From positions 8,334 to 19,350 of the forward strand of contig WVXJ01000179.1 in NCBI GenBank assembly GCA_011773575.1: a DNA stretch of 11,017 nucleotides. Reading direction: 5' to 3'. Shown here one piece after another: positions 1 through 6,934 of the stretch (its first letter is position 1; the number at the start of each line of letters is the position of its first letter). This stretch comes from Armatimonadota bacterium (GTDB taxonomy: Bacteria; Armatimonadota; Hebobacteria; Hebobacterales; WVXJ01). Made by a program: the position numbers and the translations under genes. A model generated the notes under the pieces. The model was not told where the DNA came from, searched no databases, and saw nothing but the letters and a program-made list of their open reading frames with translations.

Positions 1-695
1 CCCAGAGGCAGTCCTTTGGCAAGATAAGCGGTAATCCCGGCGGAAAGCGCGCAACCCGTGCCATGGATTTGTCCCGCTCTCCGCTTTTCGGCGCGAAGTT
101 CGATGAAACGGCGGCCGTCGAAAAAGACATCCACTACTTCCCCCTTCAAGTGTCCGCCTTTTATGAGTGCCGACTTCGCCCCCATTACTATTAGTTTCTC
201 TGCGGCAAGGCGCGCTTCCTCTGTGTTTCTGATTTTCCGTTTACAGAGATGTTCGGCCTCGACGCGGTTAGGAGTGACAAGTGTCGCAAGAGGAAGAACT
301 TCATTCGTCAGGGCGTCCACTCCTGGCTGCGACAGCAGTCTGGTCCCATCCCCCGCCCAGATAACAGGGTCGACCACGAGTGGAGGCAACTTGGGAAGCC
401 GGGTGAGTTGACGAGCGATTGCACGCGCATTCTCCGCTGACCATAACATTCCGGTTTTCATTGCCGTTGGTCGGAAATCGTCCAATACCGCCTTCAACTG
501 CTGCTCTACGAGATCGGCGGGGATTCCTCTGACGCGTCCGACTCCTGCGCTGTTTTGGACCGTGATCGCAGTGAGAATCCCGGCAGCGTAGGCTCCGAGA
601 GCGGAAAAGACCTTCATATCCATCTGAAGGCCCGCCCCCCCGCCGGGATCTGAACCGGCGATCGTGAGAGCGACAGGATAAGCGCCGCGTGTCAC
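1..695 (-). CDS. thiD: ThiD-type hydroxymethylpyrimidine (phosphate) kinase, 3' end missing
   Basis: ThiD phosphorylates HMP and HMP-P to HMP-PP for thiamine synthesis in the cytoplasm. About 231 residues are readable; the family is usually near 265, so roughly the last 35 lie beyond the left edge. Visible ribokinase-fold signatures are TIAGSDPGGGAG (residues 11-22) with GLQMDMK after it, KTGML, LVVDPV, a TPN stretch, IKGGH, and HGTGC at 211-215, whose Cys215 and glycine-rich turn match the anion hole and active site. The start is GTG at 695, chosen because a strong Shine-Dalgarno lies just upstream and the N-terminal motif follows within ten codons. It overlaps the phosphatase gene by 4 nt (GTGA), so the two are probably co-translated. 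No other thiamine gene is visible. A ThiD-like pyridoxal/pyridoxamine kinase is the main alternative, since these paralogues cannot be separated by eye. Confidence 0.9.
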   Translation of the reverse strand, partial: MTRGAYPVALTIAGSDPGGGAGLQMDMKVFSALGAYAAGILTAITVQNSAGVGRVRGIPADLVEQQLKAVLDDFRPTAMKTGMLWSAENARAIARQLTRLPKLPPLVVDPVIWAGDGTRLLSQPGVDALTNEVLPLATLVTPNRVEAEHLCKRKIRNTEEARLAAEKLIVMGAKSALIKGGHLKGEVVDVFFDGRRFIELRAEKRRAGQIHGTGCALSAGITAYLAKGLPL

Positions 696-1561
696 GGTTT
701 CCCCTCCGCTGTGATCAGACGGGGCAAATCACCGATGCTCTCCATGACCCAGTGCGGTTTCAGCCGCGCCGGTGCCGCGGCTATCTCTTCGCGGGCGGTC
801 ACGCCGGTGAGGACGATGGCAGTCCATACCCCTGCCTGTCGGCCGCAGGCGACATCGGTATCCAATCTGTCACCCAGGAGCAATGCCCGTTTGGGCTTTA
901 TATCTTCCTTGTGAAGGAGAATCTTGAGAATATAGGGAGAAGGCTTACCTATAACGAGGGGTTTCGTCTGAGTTGCCGTTTGGATGGCCGCCACGATGGT
1001 GCCGCCTCCGGGGATGACGCCATCTTCCGTCGGGTAGATGGGATCACAATTGGAGGCGATGAACTTCGCTCCCTGGCGGATGGCTGAGTGGGCGTCAACC
1101 AGTTTTCTATAGTTGATCTTCCGATCCATGCCCACAACTACATAGTCTACCTGTCGGCCTGACAGTTCCCGTACTACGTCAACGCCGACGCGGCGCAGTT
1201 CCGCGCTGAGCCCTCCTTCTCCGACCACCAGCGCGCGGGGGGAAGCGCCGCCGTTTTCTCGCAGATAGAGCGCACAAGCATAGGCGGAGGAGTAAACGTC
1301 GGCTTTCTTACAGGGAATGCCGAATTCCTCAAGACGGCGTACATACTCGGTGCGTGTGAGGGTCGAATTGTTGGTAAGGAAGAAGACTCTTCTACCCTGC
1401 TTGCGCAGCCAGGCAATGGTCTTCCTTGCCCCCGGTAAAAGGGTGTGGCCGCGATAGACCACCCCGTCGAGGTCAAATACTACAGTGGTAATGGATTGCA
1501 AGGGCGAGGGCCCAGTGCGGGAGGATACAGCGGCCGCGGAGCAACTCAGCAAGTCAGCCAT
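692..1561 (-). CDS. HAD-IIA (NagD-like) sugar/cofactor phosphatase
   Basis: A cytoplasmic Mg2+-dependent phosphatase of the HAD superfamily, subfamily IIA (NagD, p-nitrophenylphosphatase, phosphoglycolate phosphatase, pyridoxal phosphatase). All four HAD motifs are present: FDLDGVVY with nucleophile Asp30 and acid/base Asp32; LTNNS with Thr63; Lys206 in IGKPSP; and GDRLDTD with Asp231 and Asp236. The cap region contains the family's NCDPIYPTEDG and PGGGTIV stretches. Length (289 aa) is slightly long because about 24 poorly conserved residues precede the first beta strand. The ATG at 1561 has no Shine-Dalgarno and lies only a few bases beyond the predicted transcription start, so the message may be leaderless, or translation may begin further in (for example the TTG codon at residue 21). 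It is first in a pair with thiD. The natural substrate cannot be read from the sequence; a B6 or thiamine phosphate is plausible from context. Confidence 0.88.
   Translation of the reverse strand: MADLLSCSAAAVSSRTGPSPLQSITTVVFDLDGVVYRGHTLLPGARKTIAWLRKQGRRVFFLTNNSTLTRTEYVRRLEEFGIPCKKADVYSSAYACALYLRENGGASPRALVVGEGGLSAELRRVGVDVVRELSGRQVDYVVVGMDRKINYRKLVDAHSAIRQGAKFIASNCDPIYPTEDGVIPGGGTIVAAIQTATQTKPLVIGKPSPYILKILLHKEDIKPKRALLLGDRLDTDVACGRQAGVWTAIVLTGVTAREEIAAAPARLKPHWVMESIGDLPRLITAEGKP
701..707 (-). promoter_or_regulatory. Shine-Dalgarno of thiD
   Basis: Read on the minus strand this is GGAGGGG, five bases before the GTG at 695. It lies inside the end of the phosphatase gene and supports the GTG start. 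Confidence 0.75.
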
Positions 1562-1571
1562 CTAAGTGCCG

Positions 1572-1601
1572 ATTGTAGCAGGTTTGCGGAGATGTTGACA
1601 A
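1572..1601 (-). promoter_or_regulatory. Promoter of the phosphatase-thiD pair
   Basis: On the minus strand the -35 is TTGTCA (complement of 1596-1601), 5 of 6 to consensus. The spacer is 18 nt and the -10 is TACAAT (complement of 1572-1577), preceded by TGC, giving an extended -10. Transcription should begin near 1565, about four bases before the ATG at 1561. The -35 overlaps that of the divergent plus-strand promoter. Confidence 0.65.
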
Positions 1602-1623
1602 ATACTATTTGCCAGCTTAGAAT
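1595..1623 (+). promoter_or_regulatory. Sigma70-type promoter of the RNA methyltransferase gene
   Basis: TTGACA (1595-1600, perfect -35), a 17-nt spacer and TAGAAT (1618-1623, 5 of 6) form a near-consensus housekeeping promoter. The predicted start is around 1630, leaving a leader of about 58 nt before the ATG at 1688. The leader holds only a short potential hairpin (GTAGA 1666-1670 with TCTAC 1676-1680) and no clear Shine-Dalgarno. Confidence 0.75.
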
Positions 1624-1687
1624 CGGCCGAATCGCAGGCGACTTGTGGTCCACGAGAAACGTGAAGTAGACTTCTTCTACACACCTC

Positions 1688-3061
1688 ATGAAATCTCCCT
1701 CGCAAAAAGAGTCTCCGCCCGTGAAGGTGGGGGATAAGGTCTCCCTCCGTGTAGATAGTTTGGCTGCGGGGGGTGATTTTATTGGCCGGACCGGTCCCTT
1801 TGCAGTGTTCGTGTCTGGAAGCGCTCCGGGAGAAATCGCGAAAGTGGAGATTACTGAGGTCTCAAAGACCTATGCCCGGGGACGGCTGGTTTCAGTTGAA
1901 CACCCTTCACCTGACCGAATCCAGGCTCGCTGCCCTCATTTCGGTGAATGTGGGGGCTGTGATCTTCAGCACATCTACTATCCGGCGCAACTGGCTCAGA
2001 AGGCACTGCTGGTAAAAGAAACCTTGCGGCGCATCGGGGGAATCAGTGAGGTGGAGGTGTCTCCGGCGCCGGGGATGGAGGAGCCGTGGGCATATCGTAA
2101 CAAAGCGGAGTATTTCGCCGGCAGAGATGCTGAAGGAAGAGTCTTCCTGGGATTCTTGCAGCGAAACAGCCACCAGGTTGTTCCCATCTCCGGCTGCGCC
2201 GTACAGCACCCGCTGAATGAGAAGGTGCGCCGCAGTGTAAGCGAGTTGATGAACCTGCACGCGCAAGGAGCGAGGGAGAAGGATTCTCTGGTCAAAGTCA
2301 TCTCCCGGGTTTCCTTTGCTGCAGAGCGCGCTTGTGTGACTCTGGTGACCATGGGGAGACACCCCTTTGTGGAGACCTTGGCGGATGCTCTCATGGAGGA
2401 GATTCCCGAAGTAAGCGGAGTTTGCTGTTCTCAGACTCGAAGCCGGCGCGCAGTCCGTCATTCGCCGGCAGAGATAGTGGCGGGAAGTCCGTACCTGGTA
2501 GAGAACATCAAGGAGTGGTCTTTCCGGATTTCGCCGGACTCCTTCTTCCAGGTAAACCCGCGCCAGACGGCAGTGCTGACCGAGGTTGTGGGCAGATTCG
2601 CAGGAGTGGGGGAGGAGGATATTCTTATCGAGGGCTACAGCGGGGTGGGGACGCTGCTGATCCCGCTGGCGGCGACAGCGAGAATGGCCACGGGGATTGA
2701 AGAATCTGAATCCGCCCTGTCGGATGCGAATGCCAATGTAAGAAGAAATCATCTCGAGAATACCCGCATATATAAGGGCAAGGTCGAGAATATCCTGCCT
2801 CGGTTTGCCGCCCGGAAATGGCACTCCGGCGCAGTGGTGCTGGATCCTCCCCGTCGCGGATGCGGCAAAGCGGTGGTCGCCGCGGCTGCGAAATTGGGGC
2901 CAAGATCGCTTGTTTTCGTCTCTTGTGACCCCGCCACTCTGGCGCGAGATTTGCAGTTCGTCGCGTCTGTGGGGTATGCAACCAAGGCAGTCCAACTGGT
3001 TGATATGTTTCCACACACCTCCCACATAGAAGCGGTGGCTCACTGCATCCCCAGGGAATGA
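1688..3061 (+). CDS. rlmD: 23S rRNA/tRNA uracil-C5 methyltransferase, RlmD/TrmA family
   Basis: Methylates C5 of a uridine in RNA using S-adenosylmethionine; the family includes RlmD (23S U1939), RlmC and TrmA. The order is an N-terminal TRAM RNA-binding domain (about residues 13-70), a 4Fe-4S site (Cys82, Cys88, Cys91 and probably Cys170), then a Rossmann methyltransferase domain. FFQVNP lies at 286-291, the SAM-binding loop EGYSGVGT at 315-322, LDPPRRG at 385-391, catalytic Cys413 in SCDPATLARD, and the general-base Glu448 in PHTSHIE. Length (457 aa) is normal. The SAM loop usually reads D-L-Y/F-C-G; here Glu and Ser replace Asp and Cys, which is tolerable. The TRAM domain plus the Fe-S cysteines favour RlmD over TrmA, but the target uridine is not certain. 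The ATG at 1688 lacks a Shine-Dalgarno; GTG codons just before the TRAM domain are alternatives. Confidence 0.9.
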   Translation: MKSPSQKESPPVKVGDKVSLRVDSLAAGGDFIGRTGPFAVFVSGSAPGEIAKVEITEVSKTYARGRLVSVEHPSPDRIQARCPHFGECGGCDLQHIYYPAQLAQKALLVKETLRRIGGISEVEVSPAPGMEEPWAYRNKAEYFAGRDAEGRVFLGFLQRNSHQVVPISGCAVQHPLNEKVRRSVSELMNLHAQGAREKDSLVKVISRVSFAAERACVTLVTMGRHPFVETLADALMEEIPEVSGVCCSQTRSRRAVRHSPAEIVAGSPYLVENIKEWSFRISPDSFFQVNPRQTAVLTEVVGRFAGVGEEDILIEGYSGVGTLLIPLAATARMATGIEESESALSDANANVRRNHLENTRIYKGKVENILPRFAARKWHSGAVVLDPPRRGCGKAVVAAAAKLGPRSLVFVSCDPATLARDLQFVASVGYATKAVQLVDMFPHTSHIEAVAHCIPRE

Positions 3062-3105
3062 ATGAAACCGAGCATCCCTGAAGGCTGGCTTCAAGGCCTA
3101 CCTGA

Positions 3106-3114
3106 TGCTATGAT
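3106..3114 (+). promoter_or_regulatory. Probable extended -10 promoter for the hisS operon
   Basis: TGC followed by TATGAT (3109-3114) matches an extended -10 (TGnTATAAT with one mismatch). There is no good -35; the hexamer 17 nt upstream is TGGCTT. The predicted start is near 3121, giving a leader of about 57 nt. Read-through from the upstream methyltransferase gene is also possible, as no terminator with a T run is seen in 3062-3105. Confidence 0.45.
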
Positions 3115-3165
3115 AAGGAAGTTAGCAACCATAGGACGGGCGTTTTAATCCCTGCCACAATGGAT

Positions 3166-3169
3166 GGAG
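3166..3169 (+). promoter_or_regulatory. Shine-Dalgarno that decides the hisS start
   Basis: GGAG, within GGATGGAG, sits 8 nt before the ATG at 3178. The in-frame ATG at 3160 has nothing similar before it and would place this motif inside the coding region. Confidence 0.6.
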
Positions 3170-3177
3170 ATATAACC

Positions 3178-4461
3178 ATGAAGTTCTCAGCCCCACGCGG
3201 GACAAGAGACATATTGCCGGAAGAAGCCTCTCGCTGGCGCTGGCTTGAAGAGGTTTTCCGCGAGCAGTGCCGGCTTTATGGATTCGGCGAGATTCGCACC
3301 CCGATTTTCGAGGAAACGGGGCTCTTCGCGCGGAGTATCGGCGAAGAGACTGAGATTGTCACCAAGCAGATGTACACCTTCTCCGATCAGGGCGGCCGAA
3401 GCCTAACACTTCGACCCGAGGGAACCGCAGGAGTGGTGAGGGCCTATTTGCAGTCCGGGTTGGCAAATCAGGGGGGTGTGCAGAGGCTGTTCTATTTCGG
3501 GCCTTTCTTTCGCTATGAGAGACCCCAGAAAGGACGCTTCCGGCAGTTCTATCAGGGGGGAGTGGAAGTGTTCGGGGCGGAAGGTCCGCAACTCGATGCA
3601 GAGGTCATCGCCCTGGCAATGGATTTCCTGAACGCGCTGGGGCTGGAAGGCGCAAGACTCAGGATAAACTCCACCGGGTGCAAGACCTGCCGTCCGGTCT
3701 ATGAGAAGGCCTTGCGAAAAGCATTGGCGCCCGTTGTTGACAAACTCTGTTCCTGGTGCCAAGAGCGTTACAAAGGCAACACCCTCCGCATCCTGGATGA
3801 GAAGCGGCCGGATTGCCGCCGCTACCTGAAGGATATTCCCTCAATTCTGGATTCTCTCGATAAAGAGTGTCGAGAGCATTTTGAAGATTTGCGCGTGCTA
3901 TTGAATGGTCTTGGCATCCCCTATGAGGTTGAGTCAGATGTCGTCCGCGGACTGGACTATTACACTCGCACTGTTTTCGAGATAAACCAGCCCGGCCTGG
4001 GCGCACAGGACGCGCTCGGCGGCGGCGGGCGCTATGACGGGCTCGTTGAGGAGTTCGGTGGAAAGCCCACGCCTGCAGTAGGGTGGGGGATGGGAGTGGA
4101 GAGGATTCTCGATGCTCTGGAGACGAACCGACAGCCGCAGGCAGGTAAGGGTCCTGCGCAAGAAGGCCTCGTTTATTTTGCGACTGCGGGATCTGTGGAT
4201 ATGGAGATTGTGCCGAATCTGATCTCCGAGGTCAGAGCATCGGGTATGGCCGCAATAAGCGCTTCGCTGGATAAAGCGCTCAAGGCGCAAATGAAGGAGG
4301 CCAGCCGGCAATGCTGTCGTTGGGTAGTGATAGTAGGCGAGGATGAGATTGCCGCCGGCACGGTGACCTTGCGTGATATGGAGAGCGGAGAACAGCAAAA
4401 CATAAAGCGCGAGAAACTAATTGATACCTTGAAGCAACTAATGGAGCAGAAACCGTTATGA
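3178..4461 (+). CDS. hisS: Histidyl-tRNA synthetase
   Basis: Class II synthetase that charges tRNA-His in the cytoplasm. With the start at 3178 it has 427 residues, a normal bacterial length. Seen in order: APRGTRDILPEE (5-16); LRPEGT (78-83); motif 2 loop FRYERPQKGRF (111-121); a Cys-x2-Cys pair (GCKTC) and a second (CSWC) in the insertion region; the histidine-binding RGLDYYTRTVFE (257-268); GGGRYDG (282-288); motif 3 GMGVERI (304-310); and a C-terminal anticodon-binding domain. HisZ, the catalytically inactive paralogue, is excluded by the intact histidine-binding motif and motif 2. An upstream in-frame ATG at 3160 would add six residues but lacks a Shine-Dalgarno. The stop overlaps the aspS start (ATGA), a common hisS-aspS arrangement. 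The leader is too short for a T-box. Confidence 0.97.
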   Translation: MKFSAPRGTRDILPEEASRWRWLEEVFREQCRLYGFGEIRTPIFEETGLFARSIGEETEIVTKQMYTFSDQGGRSLTLRPEGTAGVVRAYLQSGLANQGGVQRLFYFGPFFRYERPQKGRFRQFYQGGVEVFGAEGPQLDAEVIALAMDFLNALGLEGARLRINSTGCKTCRPVYEKALRKALAPVVDKLCSWCQERYKGNTLRILDEKRPDCRRYLKDIPSILDSLDKECREHFEDLRVLLNGLGIPYEVESDVVRGLDYYTRTVFEINQPGLGAQDALGGGGRYDGLVEEFGGKPTPAVGWGMGVERILDALETNRQPQAGKGPAQEGLVYFATAGSVDMEIVPNLISEVRASGMAAISASLDKALKAQMKEASRQCCRWVVIVGEDEIAAGTVTLRDMESGEQQNIKREKLIDTLKQLMEQKPL

Positions 4462-6233
4462 TGCGAACCCATTCTTGTGGAGACTTGCGAAAAGAGCATG
4501 TGGGCCGGGAAGTGGCGCTTTGCGGCTGGTGCCATGTGCGGAGGGATCACGGAGGGCTGATATTCCTGGATCTGCGGGATCGCTCCGGCAGAGTGCAGGT
4601 GGTGTTCAATCCCCAGGAGGAGAAGGAAGCCTTTTCCGTTGCTCAGGAGATCAAGAGCGAATATGTGCTGCGCGTTCAGGGGATAGTTTCCGCCAGACCA
4701 GAGGGAACGGAAAACCCGGACCTGCCCACCGGCGAAATCGAGGTGCATGCAAGTCGCCTGGAGATTCTGAATGTGGCAAAGACCCCGCCCTTCCAGATAG
4801 GTGACACGCAGGGTGTGGATGATGTCGTTCGGCTGAAATACCGCTATCTCGATTTGCGTTCTGAGAGGATGCAGCGCAATCTTTCCGTGCGCCATCGCCT
4901 GGTTACCGCGGCGAGGGAGTATCTCAATTCCCAGGGTTTCTGGGAAGTGGAGACACCAATCCTGCTGAAAAGCACTCCTGAAGGAGCCCGCGACTTCCTG
5001 GTTCCGGCGAGACTTTACCCGGGGAAGTTCTACGCTCTTCCCCAGTCTCCGCAGTTGATGAAACAGACTCTGATGATAAGCGGTGTTGAGCGCTACTATC
5101 AGATTGCGCGCTGTCTGCGGGATGAAGACCCTCGCGCTGACCGCCAGGTGGAACACACGCAGATTGATATCGAGATGTCATTCATAACAGAAGAGGATAT
5201 CTATGCTGTGGTGGAAGGGCTTTTCGCACATACCTTCGGGGCTTGCGGAATTGACATTTCCACTCCTTTTCCGCGGCTCACTTACGAAGAAGCGATGGAA
5301 CGCTTTGGCACAGACAAGCCGGACTTGCGTTTTGGGATGGAGTTGAGGGAGGTCTCCTCGATAGTCAAAGGAACCGAGTTCCGTCCTATAGCGCAGACGC
5401 TCGATTACGGAGGTATCGTAAAGGGTTTGTGTGTACCCCAATCCGATGACATCGGTCGCAAGGAAATAGACCGGCTTACTGCATTCGCGGCTCGTTTCGG
5501 AGCCGGCGGGTTGATACACTTGGTGGTGGAAGACGGCAGTTTGAGCGGTCCACTGGCTAAGTTCTTCACTCCTGAGCAGCAAGAAAGCCTGAAGAGTGCT
5601 TTCAAGGCATCTTCCGGTGATATGCTCCTGCTCATCGCGGGAGATTCTGCAACAGTGAACGAATCTCTGGCCAGGCTGCGTGTGCATCTCGCGGAGAGGT
5701 TGGAACTGATTCCGGCCGGGCAGTGGAAGTTCGCCTGGGTAACCGATTTCCCTCTCTTCAGTTGGAACGCGACTGGGAAGTGCGTGGAGGCCATGCACCA
5801 TCCTTTTACCAGCCCCAGAGAAGAGGATTTGCCGCTGCTGGATACCGATCCCTTGAAAGTCAAAGGAAGGCTGTACGATGTCGTGTTGAACGGTCAGGAA
5901 GTGGCTTCCGGCAGCATAAGAATTCATCGCCGCGAGATACAGGAAAAGGTCTTCAAGATGATACAGCTGAGTCCGGAAGAGGCGGAGCGGCGCTTTGGAT
6001 TCCTGCTGGAGGCCTTCGAGTACGGAGCGCCTCCTCACGGCGGCATCGCTCCCGGCGTTGACCGCTTGGTGGCGGCGATCGTGGGAGAGGAAAACATCCG
6101 AGAGGTCATCGCCTTTCCGAAGACCGCTACCGGAGCGGATCCGCTTACCGGCGCGCCCTCAGAAGTGGAAGGCGACCAACTTGCCGAGTTGGGAATTGCC
6201 TTGCGCCCCTCGGAGACAGAAGATCGAAAATGA
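4458..6233 (+). CDS. aspS: Aspartyl-tRNA synthetase, probably non-discriminating (Asp/Asn)
   Basis: Class IIb bacterial-type AspRS, 591 residues, the usual length. Order: N-terminal OB-fold anticodon-binding domain (about 1-110) with RRDHGGLIFLDLRDR; catalytic core with RDEDPRADRQ (221-230) and QIDIEMSF; a GAD insertion domain (about 290-420); and C-terminal AFPKTATGAD and GVDRLV (533-538). His31 and Gly83 fall where non-discriminating AspRSs carry His and Gly, while discriminating E. coli-type enzymes carry Leu and Lys. This suggests it also makes Asp-tRNA-Asn, for amidation by GatCAB. The phenylalanine usual before RDED is Leu220. ATG codons at 4458 and 4461 are both possible starts; the first gives a 4-nt overlap with hisS. 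The stop overlaps rnc by 4 nt. The enzyme family is certain; discrimination class is inferred. Confidence 0.97.
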   Translation: MMRTHSCGDLRKEHVGREVALCGWCHVRRDHGGLIFLDLRDRSGRVQVVFNPQEEKEAFSVAQEIKSEYVLRVQGIVSARPEGTENPDLPTGEIEVHASRLEILNVAKTPPFQIGDTQGVDDVVRLKYRYLDLRSERMQRNLSVRHRLVTAAREYLNSQGFWEVETPILLKSTPEGARDFLVPARLYPGKFYALPQSPQLMKQTLMISGVERYYQIARCLRDEDPRADRQVEHTQIDIEMSFITEEDIYAVVEGLFAHTFGACGIDISTPFPRLTYEEAMERFGTDKPDLRFGMELREVSSIVKGTEFRPIAQTLDYGGIVKGLCVPQSDDIGRKEIDRLTAFAARFGAGGLIHLVVEDGSLSGPLAKFFTPEQQESLKSAFKASSGDMLLLIAGDSATVNESLARLRVHLAERLELIPAGQWKFAWVTDFPLFSWNATGKCVEAMHHPFTSPREEDLPLLDTDPLKVKGRLYDVVLNGQEVASGSIRIHRREIQEKVFKMIQLSPEEAERRFGFLLEAFEYGAPPHGGIAPGVDRLVAAIVGEENIREVIAFPKTATGADPLTGAPSEVEGDQLAELGIALRPSETEDRK

Positions 6234-6922
6234 AGAAGAAACTTCGCAAATTGGAAGAACGGCTCGGATGCAGTCTGAAAGATCAAGAACTACTCATTCG
6301 GGCACTAACCCACAGTTCCGCTGCAGAGGGGAGCACGGAAGAGAGCAATGAGCGGCTTGAGTTTCTTGGGGATGCAGTGCTGGGAGTGGTCGTGTCGGAA
6401 TATCTTCACTCGCAATTCTCCACTTGGAGCGAAGGCGAACTCACTCAAGCCAAGGCGGTTCTTGTAAGCGAGCCTACATTGGCGGCCGCAGCCCGACGAT
6501 TGGGATTGGGAGAGGTGCTGCGACTGTCCCGGGGCGAGGCGCAAAGCGGAGGCAGAGAAAGGCCTTCCATCCTTTGCGATGCTTTCGAGGCGCTCATTGC
6601 GGCGGTCTATCTTGAAACGGGTTTCGAGAAGGTGAGGGAGTGTATCCTTCGCTGGCTTGCCGAGCCTATTGAGTCTGTTGCCTTAGGAGAGTACAGCAAG
6701 GACTACAAGACCCTATTGCAGGAACTCCTCCAGGAAGAACACCGTGCCCTTCCCGCCTATCGCGTATTGGAGGAGAGCGGGCCTGATCATAACAAAACTT
6801 TCGTAGTGGAAGTCCACCTGGGCAAGAAGATGCTCGGAGTCGGAGCAGGTAAATCCAAGAAGGAGGCCGAGCGGTCTGCCGCCAGGCAGGCATTGGAGCG
6901 ACACAGAAACGCAGAGGCCTGA
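6230..6922 (+). CDS. rnc: Ribonuclease III
   Basis: Double-strand-specific endonuclease that matures rRNA precursors and cleaves structured mRNAs. The 230 residues are full length. The N-terminal RNase III domain has the signature NERLEFLGDAVLG (40-52) with Glu41, Glu44 and Asp48, and DAFEALIAAVYLE with Asp117 and Glu120, matching the metal-binding residues. A C-terminal dsRNA-binding domain spans about 155-227, with GPDHNKTFVVEV and the GKSKKEAERSAA helix. The ATG overlaps the aspS stop (ATGA), so translation is probably coupled. The purine-rich AGAAGA about six bases upstream is a modest ribosome site. In other bacteria rnc is often autoregulated through a hairpin in its own leader; none can exist here because the start lies inside aspS. 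Confidence 0.97.
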   Translation: MKKKLRKLEERLGCSLKDQELLIRALTHSSAAEGSTEESNERLEFLGDAVLGVVVSEYLHSQFSTWSEGELTQAKAVLVSEPTLAAAARRLGLGEVLRLSRGEAQSGGRERPSILCDAFEALIAAVYLETGFEKVRECILRWLAEPIESVALGEYSKDYKTLLQELLQEEHRALPAYRVLEESGPDHNKTFVVEVHLGKKMLGVGAGKSKKEAERSAARQALERHRNAEA

Positions 6923-6934
6923 AAGGAACCGGTC

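Noticed and set aside
1645..1653. Short dyad GTGG-T-CCAC in the methyltransferase leader as a possible operator.
   Set aside because: It has four-base arms only and no second copy; chance is sufficient.
1907..3094. A 395-codon open frame on the minus strand opposite the RNA methyltransferase gene.
   Set aside because: It is antisense to a gene with complete family motifs, has no recognisable domain and is composition-driven.
3077..3098. Possible terminator hairpin after the RNA methyltransferase gene (TGAAG and CTTCA around GCTGG).
   Set aside because: The stem is only five pairs and no T run follows.
3115..3177. T-box or leader peptide controlling hisS.
   Set aside because: The leader is about 57 nt, far too short for a T-box, and no His-rich short frame is present.
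4173..5156. A 327-codon minus-strand open frame across hisS and aspS, and another at 5178-6038 opposite aspS.
   Set aside because: Both lie opposite highly conserved synthetase sequence, and their translations show no family pattern.
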